From Paracoccaceae bacterium (GTDB lineage: Bacteria > Pseudomonadota > Alphaproteobacteria > Rhodobacterales > Rhodobacteraceae): a stretch of DNA of 11,213 nucleotides. Below are positions 1 to 5,398 of the stretch, in pieces. Below the pieces are notes generated by a model. That model was given only the letters and a program-made list of their open reading frames with translations. It was not told the DNA's origin and did not search any database. The translations under genes and the position numbers were made by a program. Where the stretch lies: assembly GCA_003565055.1 (NCBI GenBank), contig PXDM01000174.1, forward strand, positions 1 through 11,213, written 5' to 3'. Position 1 is the stretch's first letter. Each line of letters opens with the position of its first letter.

Positions 1-338
1 ACGAGGAGCCCGAGGACGAAGAGCCCGAGGACGAGGAGCCCGAGGACGAAGAGCCCGAGGACGAGGAGCCCGAGGACGAGGAGCCCGAGGACGAGGAGCC
101 CGAGGACGAAGAGCCCGAGGACGAGGAGCCCGAGGACGAGGAGCCCGGCGATATTCCCGTGGATGGGGTCGACCCCTCTGAGGAGGACGAGGAAGGCGAG
201 GATGAGGGTGACGAAGTCATCTTCCCCGACCCTCCAGAGGACGATGAGGGCGAAGATGGCGATGGCGGATTCTTTGATCCGGATCCACTCCCGGACTGCT
301 TTGACGAAGACGGAAATTTCTTATGTAACGTCTTCTGA
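1..338 (+). CDS. Acidic EEPED-repeat protein, 3' part only
   Basis: This is the C-terminal 111 residues of a larger protein that begins before the window; the first complete codon is at base 3 and the stop is TGA at 336-338. Residues 1-45 are nine exact copies of the pentapeptide EEPED, followed by a degenerate tenth copy (EEPGD). A non-repetitive but still very acidic tail follows, with runs such as EEDEEGEDEGDE, and it ends in a short segment with two cysteines (PDCFDEDGNFLCNVF). I see no catalytic motif or membrane segment in the visible part. Extreme acidity with regular prolines suggests an extended, unstructured, possibly cation-binding or spacer region; that is inference. The frame is supported by the intrinsic terminator just downstream on the same strand. 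I do not recognise the family, and the N-terminal domain that would define its job lies outside the window. Confidence 0.8.
   Translation, partial: EEPEDEEPEDEEPEDEEPEDEEPEDEEPEDEEPEDEEPEDEEPEDEEPGDIPVDGVDPSEEDEEGEDEGDEVIFPDPPEDDEGEDGDGGFFDPDPLPDCFDEDGNFLCNVF
3..152 (+). repeat. 15-bp tandem minisatellite (10 units, coding)
   Basis: The unit is GAGGAGCCCGAGGAC. Nine head-to-tail copies at 3-137 are identical except that the first codon is GAA instead of GAG in units 2, 4 and 8. The tenth unit, 138-152, has diverged to end in GGCGAT. The array runs to the left edge, so the total copy number is unknown. All variation is synonymous at one site. The alternating GAG/GAA order in units 1-4 suggests duplication of a 30-bp double unit. 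Copy-number change in steps of 15 bp would keep the reading frame. Confidence 0.95.
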
Positions 339-367
339 TCTAGTTTTTCCGGATAGAGACCAAGTTG

Positions 368-396
368 ACGCGCCCCGAAAACGGGGCGCGTTTTTT
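368..396 (+). terminator. Rho-independent terminator of the acidic-repeat gene
   Basis: A perfect nine-base-pair stem, CGCGCCCCG at 369-377 with CGGGGCGCG at 382-390, closes on an AAAA loop and is followed directly by six T residues (391-396). An outer A368-T391 pair could extend it. It lies 30 bases after the stop codon of the acidic-repeat gene. The T-tract is on the plus strand only, so it should act on that gene and not on the convergent DUF1178 gene, whose stop is at 442. The remaining bases up to 441 hold nothing else that I can support. Confidence 0.93.
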
Positions 397-441
397 CAAC
401 GGGTTACAGAAGTAGTTTGTCCTGAAAAAGGCTCCCGCGCT

Positions 442-858
442 TCAACTCAGCTTCCGCGAAGGCACGAAGGGCAAGGGCAGCACTGGCACGCCTTCGTCAA
501 TGAGCGCCTTGGCCTCGGAAATTGGCGCTTCGCCATAGATCGCGCGGCTTGGGATATCGCCTAAATACATCGCCCGCGCCTCTTGCACGAAACGCGGACC
601 GACATAGTCGGAACGCGATTCGACCTCGGCGCGCAGGGCGGCGAGCCGCGCGTGATCATCGGCCTCTTGCACGGGCGGCGTTGCGGCTTTCTTCGACGCG
701 GCCACAGAGGGGGTCATCAGCGCCTTGCTCACCTTGTCGCCGCCACAGACGGGGCAGAGCACCATGTTGCGTTGCGCGAGCTTGTCAAAGGCCGCGCTGG
801 ACTGGAACCAGCTCTCGAATTGATGCCCTTCGGCGCAAGATAAAGAAAACCTGATCAT
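442..858 (-). CDS. DUF1178 family zinc-ribbon-like protein
   Basis: A 138-residue cytoplasmic protein of the DUF1178 family (function unknown), widespread in alpha- and betaproteobacteria. The family's N-terminal signature is intact: MIRFSLSC, then GHQFESWF, then CPVCGG and the KALM-P motif. Cys8, His12, Cys35 and Cys38 could form a zinc-binding ribbon; this is inferred from spacing. The second half is charged and helical, with a conserved-looking segment around RFVQEARAMYLGDIPSRAIYG. I chose the ATG at 858 because homologues begin MIR and because a GGTGGA element lies just upstream. An upstream in-frame TTG at 903 would add 15 atypical residues and would place translation across the likely promoter. 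The gene is divergent from the glutathione-peroxidase-like gene. Confidence 0.88.
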   Translation of the reverse strand: MIRFSLSCAEGHQFESWFQSSAAFDKLAQRNMVLCPVCGGDKVSKALMTPSVAASKKAATPPVQEADDHARLAALRAEVESRSDYVGPRFVQEARAMYLGDIPSRAIYGEAPISEAKALIDEGVPVLPLPFVPSRKLS

Positions 859-886
859 CGGGTCCACCAGCTTCACCCTCTCTGCA

Positions 887-915
887 AGTATATGGACAAG
901 CAATTAATTCAACCT
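887..915 (-). promoter_or_regulatory. Candidate promoter for the DUF1178 gene
   Basis: On the minus strand a good -10 hexamer, TATACT, reads from 892 to 887, about 28 bases before the chosen ATG at 858. The -35 is unclear: TTGAAT (912-907) is only 14 bases away, and GGTTGA (914-909) at 16 bases is a poor match. This 113-bp divergent gap is noticeably more AT-rich than the flanking genes. The call rests on the -10 element alone. Confidence 0.4.
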
Positions 916-920
916 AAATC
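893..920 (+). promoter_or_regulatory. Candidate promoter for the peroxidase-deacetylase run
   Basis: TGGACA (893-898), a five-of-six match to the -35 consensus, lies 16 bases before a weak -10, TAAATC (915-920). It abuts the -10 element of the opposite-strand candidate promoter, so the two promoters would overlap back to back. A transcript would start near 927, giving a leader of roughly 45 bases before the ATG at 972. Sequence match only. Confidence 0.35.
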
Positions 921-971
921 CTGCGCGTGCTCGGTCACAGTCCCGTCTGTTCCGCCGCGAAGGAGATGCAA

Positions 972-1481
972 ATGCTGCGTGCCATAGCCACTGCGTTGAT
1001 GATCACACTCGCCCTGCCCGCCGGGGCTTTCACCTTCACCGCGCTCGATGGCAGCGACATCGCGCTCGATGAATTTCGCGGGCGTCCGGTGCTGGTGGTG
1101 AACACCGCCTCGCTCTGTGGCTTCACGCGTCAATATGGCGATATGCAGGCAGTGTATGAGCGCTACGGGCCGGACGGGCTGGTGGTGCTGGCGGTGCCCT
1201 CGGATGATTTCCGACAGGAGCTGTCGAGCAATGAAGAGGTCGAGGAGTTCTGCCGCGTGCAGACCGGGCTGACCTTCCCGATCACGCAAATCACCCCGGT
1301 GCGCGGGGCTGGGGCGCATCCGTTCTTCCAATGGCTGGCCGAGACGCATGGCCATGTGCCCAACTGGAATTTCAACAAGGCGCTGCTGGGGCCAGAGGGG
1401 GAGCTTCTGGGCTTCTGGGGATCGAGCACACGGCCCACGGCGCGCGCCATCACCGGGCAGATCCGCGCGGCGCTGCAATGA
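972..1481 (+). CDS. Periplasmic glutathione-peroxidase-like protein
   Basis: A 169-residue thiol peroxidase of the glutathione peroxidase family (thioredoxin fold), expected to reduce peroxides with a cysteine nucleophile. Residues 1-19 look like a Sec signal peptide (hydrophobic core, then PAGA), so it probably acts outside the cytoplasm. The active-site motif NTASLCGFTRQY puts the catalytic Cys at residue 49, encoded by TGC and not by a selenocysteine TGA. The NWNFNK motif (131-136) supplies the Trp and Asn of the family tetrad. In the usual FPCNQF segment this protein has VPSDDF (75-80), so the tetrad Gln is Asp79 and the common resolving Cys is Ser77. Cys94 is the only other mature cysteine that I see. 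I chose ATG 972 because AAGGAG (960-965) sits six bases upstream; the in-frame ATG at 966 would touch that site. Its stop overlaps the next start (ATGA). Confidence 0.88.
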   Translation: MLRAIATALMITLALPAGAFTFTALDGSDIALDEFRGRPVLVVNTASLCGFTRQYGDMQAVYERYGPDGLVVLAVPSDDFRQELSSNEEVEEFCRVQTGLTFPITQITPVRGAGAHPFFQWLAETHGHVPNWNFNKALLGPEGELLGFWGSSTRPTARAITGQIRAALQ

Positions 1482-1540
1482 AAAACGATTTCAAGGGACG
1501 AAAAAAGAAAGCACCCCGGCGCGGATATTTTTTCGACTGA
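1478..1540 (+). CDS. Possible 20-residue basic peptide linking two genes
   Basis: A short open frame whose ATG overlaps the stop of the peroxidase-like gene (ATGA at 1478-1481) and whose TGA overlaps the start of the deacetylase gene (TGATG at 1538-1542). The product begins MKNDFKG, has the basic core RKKKAPRR, and ends GYFFD. Neither it nor the deacetylase has a clear Shine-Dalgarno site, so translation may pass from gene to gene by coupling. Codon use is more A- and T-rich than in the neighbours, partly because it contains a perfect inverted repeat (CGAAAAAA at 1499-1506, TTTTTTCG at 1528-1535). The frame could equally be an accident of a decayed terminator or a coupling device with no functional product. 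I know of no family for it. Confidence 0.35.
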   Translation: MKNDFKGRKKKAPRRGYFFD

Positions 1541-2664
1541 TGAAACCCGTTTTCATTGGCTCCGAAATCTATCGCGGCTCCAGCTATGGCGACTGGCACC
1601 CGCTGCATATCCCCCGCGTCTCGACCGTGATGGACCTCGCGGGCGCTTTGGGGTGGCTGCCCGCCGGGCAATACCGCACCAGCCCCCGCGCCAAGGCGGC
1701 AGCCCTCACCGGCTTTCACAGCGCGGCCTATCTCGACGCGCTTCAGACTGCCGAGGCGCGTCAGAGCGTCGATGACGACACCCGCCACCGCCACGGGCTT
1801 GGCACGACAGCGAACCCGGTTTTTCCGGAGATGTTCCGCCGCCCGGCGACGGGCGCAGGCGGGGTGATGCTCGCGGCGGAACTGGTGCGCGCGGGGGGCG
1901 TCGTGCATGTGCCGGGCGGGGGGACGCATCACGCCATGGCGGAGCGCGCGAACGGGTTTTGCTATCTCAATGACCCGGTCCTGTGTCTGCTCGCGCTGCG
2001 CCGCCTTGGTCTGAGCCGCATCGCCTATGTCGATATCGACGCGCATCATTGCGACGGTGTGGAAGCGGCGCTTGGCGCGGCGGAGGACATGCTGCTGATC
2101 TCGGTCCATGAAGAAAAGCGCTGGCCCTTCACCGGCAGCATTGACGCGGATGGCGGCGGGCGCGCGATCAATCTGCCCGTGCCCAAGGGCTTCAATGACA
2201 GCGAGATGGCGGCCGTGCTGGACCGGCTGATCCTGCCCGTGCTGGAGCGCTACGCGCCGCAGGTGATCGTGCTGCAATGCGGGGCGGACGCGCTTGACGA
2301 AGACCCGCTCTCACGGCTAAGCCTGTCAAACAACGTCCATGCCGAGGTCGCGCTGCATCTGCGCGCACGCGCGCCGCGGCTGATCGTGCTGGGCGGGGGC
2401 GGGTACAATCCGTGGTCCGTGGCCCGCGCCTGGACGCGGGTCTGGGGCGCGCTCAACGGCTGGTCGCGGCCCGGCCTGCTGCCCGAGGCCGGTCAGGACG
2501 TGCTGCGCGCGCTCGCATGGAAGCGGCGCAGCGCAGGGCGCGTGCCGCCCGAGGCGTGGCATCAAAGCCTCGAGGATCCACCGCGCCAAGGCCCGGTGCG
2601 GCCCGAGATCACTGCGCGCATCGCCCATCTGCGTGCTGGCACGGCCCGGCACCATCTCGGCTGA
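1540..2664 (+). CDS. Histone-deacetylase-superfamily deacetylase (AcuC-like)
   Basis: A 374-residue zinc-dependent deacetylase of the arginase/HDAC superfamily. Bacterial members remove acetyl groups from proteins (AcuC acts on acetyl-CoA synthetase) or from small amines; the substrate here cannot be told. All catalytic elements are present: the histidine pair in GGGTHHAM (His130, His131); FCYLND; the zinc ligands Asp167 and His169 in DIDAHHCDGVE; Asp255 in GADALDEDP; and the transition-state Tyr289 in GGGGYNPW. No signal peptide, so it should be cytoplasmic. ATG 1540 is chosen because the protein then starts at the family's first strand (MKPVFIGSEIY). The frame is open back to 1348, but that extension is antisense-like overlap with the peroxidase gene. 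There is no obvious ribosome site, which fits coupling to the preceding frame. The C-terminal about 60 residues are Arg/Pro-rich and poorly conserved in appearance. Confidence 0.9.
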   Translation: MKPVFIGSEIYRGSSYGDWHPLHIPRVSTVMDLAGALGWLPAGQYRTSPRAKAAALTGFHSAAYLDALQTAEARQSVDDDTRHRHGLGTTANPVFPEMFRRPATGAGGVMLAAELVRAGGVVHVPGGGTHHAMAERANGFCYLNDPVLCLLALRRLGLSRIAYVDIDAHHCDGVEAALGAAEDMLLISVHEEKRWPFTGSIDADGGGRAINLPVPKGFNDSEMAAVLDRLILPVLERYAPQVIVLQCGADALDEDPLSRLSLSNNVHAEVALHLRARAPRLIVLGGGGYNPWSVARAWTRVWGALNGWSRPGLLPEAGQDVLRALAWKRRSAGRVPPEAWHQSLEDPPRQGPVRPEITARIAHLRAGTARHHLG

Positions 2665-2669
2665 AAGGC

Positions 2670-2715
2670 GCGACCCCGATTGACCAACAGGGCTTTTCAA
2701 TCGGCAGGGGGTCGC
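2670..2715. repeat. Large imperfect inverted repeat in intergenic gap
   Basis: The left arm GCGACCCCGATTGA (2670-2683) pairs with a right arm at 2697-2715. GATTGA pairs with TCAATC (2697-2702), and GCGACCCC pairs with GGGGTCGC (2708-2715). The only interruption is a five-base bulge, GGCAG, on the right, and the loop is 13 bases. It begins six bases after the deacetylase stop and ends 55 bases before the hydrolase ATG. There is no T-tract, so it is not a classical intrinsic terminator. RNA stabiliser, attenuator or protein-binding site are all possible. A TTTTCA/TAGACT pair (2694-2699, 2716-2721, 16-base spacer) overlapping the right arm is a weak promoter candidate for the hydrolase gene. Confidence 0.7.
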
Positions 2716-2770
2716 TAGACTGTGCACTGACGGGCGCGCAGCCTGACAGGACTCAGCCCAAGGGACAGAT

Positions 2771-4411
2771 ATGCACAGATTTTTCGGCGCAGTGCTGCCA
2801 CGGCTCATCACGCCCGCCCTGCCCTTTGCCACCTTGTTTTTCGCCGTCTCTCTGACCCCGAGCCTTGTGCCGCGGGACACAGCCGTGCAGGCTGTGCTCA
2901 GCGGCTTCAGCCTGGCGGCAGGCTACGCGGTCGGGCTGGTGCTCACGATACTCTGGGTTCGGCTGGAACTGCCACGGCCCCCGGCGCAGGTGCAAAACCG
3001 GCTTCGTTGGGGCATCGCCGCGCTATGCCTGATCGCGGCCATGGTCACGCTCTGGCTGTCCTCCGACTGGCAGAACGGCTTGCGCGTGCTGCTGGCCATG
3101 CCGCCTGTGGACACGGCGCGCCCGTTCTCGATTGCCGGGGGGGCGGTGGCGGTGTTTCTCCTGCTGTTGTGGCTCGTGCGGCTGTCGAAATGGCTCGTCG
3201 CGCGGCTGTCGGGGAAATTCGCGCGGGTCTTGCCGGGGCCGCAGGCGCTGCTGGTCGCGATCCTGCTCACCGCGGTCCTGTTCTGGAACATCGGCAACGG
3301 CGTGATCATCCGCAATGCGTTCAATGCGGCCGACCGCATCTATGCAGCCCTCGACGGGCGGTTCGAGGAGACCAGCCCCCGCCCGCAGGATCCGCTGAAA
3401 ACCGGCTCTGATGCGTCGCTGCTGGACTGGGAAGGGCTTGGCCGCACAGGCCGCGCCATGATCGCCGCAAGCCCCGATCAGGCGCAGCTCGCGGAGCTGA
3501 CAGGCATGGCGGCGCAGGAGCCGCTGCGCGTCTATGTGGGGCTCAATTCCGCCCCCGACCCGGAGACGCGCGCGCAGATGGCGCTGGCGGAATTGCAGCG
3601 CATTGATGCCTTCTCGCGCAGCACGCTGGTCATCGCTACCCCAACCGGCACAGGCTGGGTCGACCCCGAGGGGCAGCAGGCGCTGGAATATCTGCTGGGC
3701 GGCGATGTGGCGACGGTCTCGGTGCAATATTCCTATGTGGCCAGTTGGATCGCGCTGCTGACGGATCCCGATTACGGCGTCGAGACGGCGCGCGCGGTCT
3801 TCGCTGCGGTCTATGGTCACTGGCGCGAATTACCTGCCGACAGCCGCCCGGCGCTGTATCTCAATGGGTTGAGCCTCGGGTCGCTCAATTCGGATCTGAG
3901 CCATGATCTGCATCAGGTCGTGGGGGATCCCTTCGATGGGGCGCTCTGGGTCGGCCCGCCCTTTGGCAGCCCGACATGGCGCGAGGTCACGCGCAACCGC
4001 AATCCCGGCTCCCCTGCCTGGCTGCCGAGTTACCGTGACGGCAGTGCCGTGCGCTTCATGAACCAAACGGGGCTGAGTTCGGATATCACTGCGCCTTGGG
4101 GCCGATTTCGCGTCCTCTATCTGCAACATGCCAGCGATGCGGTGGTCTTCTTCGAGCCGCGCGCGACCTGGCGGCGGCCGGACTGGATGATGGGGGCACG
4201 CGGGCCGGATGTGTCACCGGGCTTTCGCTGGCTGCCCATCGTGACGGTGTTGCAACTCAGCGTCGATATCATGACCGCGACCGAGCCGCCGCGCGGTTTC
4301 GGGCATAGCTATGATTTCTCGAGCTATGCCCGCGCCTGGGCCATGCTTCTGGAGTTGAATGACTGGACAGATGCGCGGATCGACGCCCTGGCGGCGCAGC
4401 GCACCCGCTGA
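2771..4411 (+). CDS. Membrane-anchored alpha/beta-hydrolase (DUF2319/Abhydrolase_9)
   Basis: A 546-residue protein matching the two-part plan of the DUF2319 family: an N-terminal membrane domain and a C-terminal alpha/beta-hydrolase-like domain. Five hydrophobic segments are visible at about residues 12-34, 41-65, 78-100, 118-139 and 155-180. The soluble part has a GLSLG nucleophile elbow (366-370, Ser368) inside YLNGLSLGSLNSD. Asp456 (HASDAV) and His512 (GFGHSYDF) are plausible triad partners. The family's substrate is not established to my knowledge; a lipid or ester substrate at the membrane is a guess. The start is secure: AAGGGA (2760-2765) lies five bases before the ATG. It follows the deacetylase by 106 bases and may have its own transcription start. 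Length is normal and I see no truncation. Confidence 0.85.
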   Translation: MHRFFGAVLPRLITPALPFATLFFAVSLTPSLVPRDTAVQAVLSGFSLAAGYAVGLVLTILWVRLELPRPPAQVQNRLRWGIAALCLIAAMVTLWLSSDWQNGLRVLLAMPPVDTARPFSIAGGAVAVFLLLLWLVRLSKWLVARLSGKFARVLPGPQALLVAILLTAVLFWNIGNGVIIRNAFNAADRIYAALDGRFEETSPRPQDPLKTGSDASLLDWEGLGRTGRAMIAASPDQAQLAELTGMAAQEPLRVYVGLNSAPDPETRAQMALAELQRIDAFSRSTLVIATPTGTGWVDPEGQQALEYLLGGDVATVSVQYSYVASWIALLTDPDYGVETARAVFAAVYGHWRELPADSRPALYLNGLSLGSLNSDLSHDLHQVVGDPFDGALWVGPPFGSPTWREVTRNRNPGSPAWLPSYRDGSAVRFMNQTGLSSDITAPWGRFRVLYLQHASDAVVFFEPRATWRRPDWMMGARGPDVSPGFRWLPIVTVLQLSVDIMTATEPPRGFGHSYDFSSYARAWAMLLELNDWTDARIDALAAQRTR

Positions 4412-4432
4412 CCGCAAGGTGCGGTCAGCGGG
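4404..4432. terminator. Perfect 13-bp hairpin at a convergent junction
   Basis: CCCGCTGACCGCA (4404-4416) and its exact reverse complement (4420-4432) flank a three-base loop, AGG. The left arm contains the TGA stop of the hydrolase gene (4409-4411). The right arm ends 14 bases before the stop of the last minus-strand transporter gene. A stem this strong between convergent genes is most simply a shared transcript end or an exonuclease barrier. No T-tract follows on either strand, so it is not a standard intrinsic terminator. Confidence 0.6.
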
Positions 4433-4446
4433 CCGGGGCGCATGGA

Positions 4447-5373
4447 TCAGTCGCCCATGACCTCTTCCGTGGCAGCCCGGATGCGGCGCACGCTCGCTTC
4501 CATCTCTTCTTGCCCGATGAACACGACCGGGAAGAAGGTGTTGCCTTCGGTGATGTTGATGAAGGCCTCGCTTTCGCTGGCGAATTCCGCCGCAGCGATC
4601 AGCCGTTCCTTGACCTCATCCGGCACGCCCTGCGGTACGATGATGGTGCGGTAATCCTCGATCGAATAGTCGTAGCCGAGTTCCATCAGCGTGGGCACAT
4701 CCGGGTAGAAGGGCGAGCGTTCGGCGGACATGAAGGCCGCGACGACCATCTCGCCAGTCGGAGTGTATTGCGCATGCGTGCCGCCCGAATAGGCGAAATC
4801 GACCTCGCGGCCCAGAACCAGCGGGGCCATGCCACCGCCGCCGCCCGTGGGCACGATGGCGAGATCAAGCCCTTCTTCCTCGGCAATGGCGCGGATGATC
4901 GCTTCGTCCAGCGCTGTCTGCTGGGCGTAGGTCATGGGGTTTTCCTTGCCATGAGCGACGATCTCATCGAAGGTCGAGAAAGGCTGCTCCGCCGAAGTCA
5001 CGATGGCGTTCTGACCGACGGCCACTGCTGCGAGATATTCGAAATCGTCGATCTCGTATTCGACATCGGTAATGATCGGCGTGAAGGTCAGCGCAGTCGT
5101 GCCGCCGAAGAGGAAAGTATAGCCATCGGGGGTGGTGTTTTTCAGCCGCGTGAAAGCCACTGCCGAGCCGCCACCGGGCTGGTTCACGACATTGACCGGC
5201 TGGCCGAGGAATTCTTCCATGACATTGGCCAGCACCCGGCCCTGAATATCGGTCGAGCCGCCCGGATTGAAGCCGATGACCATAGTCAGCGGGCGGGTTG
5301 GCCAGTCATCGGCATAGGCCATGGGCGCAGAGAGCAGAGTTGCGCCGAGAATGGCTGTGAGGGTCTTTTTCAT
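4447..5373 (-). CDS. TctC/Bug-type periplasmic solute-binding protein, copy 2
   Basis: A 308-residue receptor of the tripartite tricarboxylate transporter (TctC, Bug) family, which captures a carboxylated solute in the periplasm and delivers it to TctA/TctB. Residues 1-21 are a Sec signal peptide with likely cleavage after AYA. Conserved landmarks are GF-NPGGSTD (36-42), VVNQPGGG, a TPDGYT segment, ENPMTYAQQ and SPFYPDVPTL. It is last in the operon, 25 bases after its paralogue. AGGAGA is placed seven bases before the ATG. Compared with copy 1, long blocks are identical, but the stretch after TPDGYTF (GGTTALTF, then VAVGQNAIVTSAEQ) differs, as does the C-terminal third; these may set ligand preference (inference). 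The ligand is unknown. Confidence 0.9.
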   Translation of the reverse strand: MKKTLTAILGATLLSAPMAYADDWPTRPLTMVIGFNPGGSTDIQGRVLANVMEEFLGQPVNVVNQPGGGSAVAFTRLKNTTPDGYTFLFGGTTALTFTPIITDVEYEIDDFEYLAAVAVGQNAIVTSAEQPFSTFDEIVAHGKENPMTYAQQTALDEAIIRAIAEEEGLDLAIVPTGGGGGMAPLVLGREVDFAYSGGTHAQYTPTGEMVVAAFMSAERSPFYPDVPTLMELGYDYSIEDYRTIIVPQGVPDEVKERLIAAAEFASESEAFINITEGNTFFPVVFIGQEEMEASVRRIRAATEEVMGD

Positions 5374-5398
5374 CGTCAGGTCTCCTGTTGGATTGTCT

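Noticed and set aside
1..152. CRISPR-like repeat array
   Set aside because: The 15-bp units are directly abutting with no spacers and keep an open acidic reading frame into a unique C-terminal tail.
163..564. Plus-strand ORF starting inside the acidic-repeat gene
   Set aside because: It is out of frame with the acidic protein, runs through the intrinsic terminator and then antisense to DUF1178; its Arg/Ser-rich product has no family features.
859..903. N-terminal extension of DUF1178 from TTG 903
   Set aside because: It adds 15 residues before the conserved MIR start and overlaps the candidate -10 element; the ATG at 858 has a better ribosome site.
966..1481. Selenoprotein glutathione peroxidase
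   Set aside because: The catalytic codon is TGC for Cys49, not TGA, and the frame has no internal TGA.
1348..1539. N-terminal extension of the deacetylase
   Set aside because: The 64 extra residues are a frame shadow of the peroxidase gene; the family fold starts at MKPVFIG.
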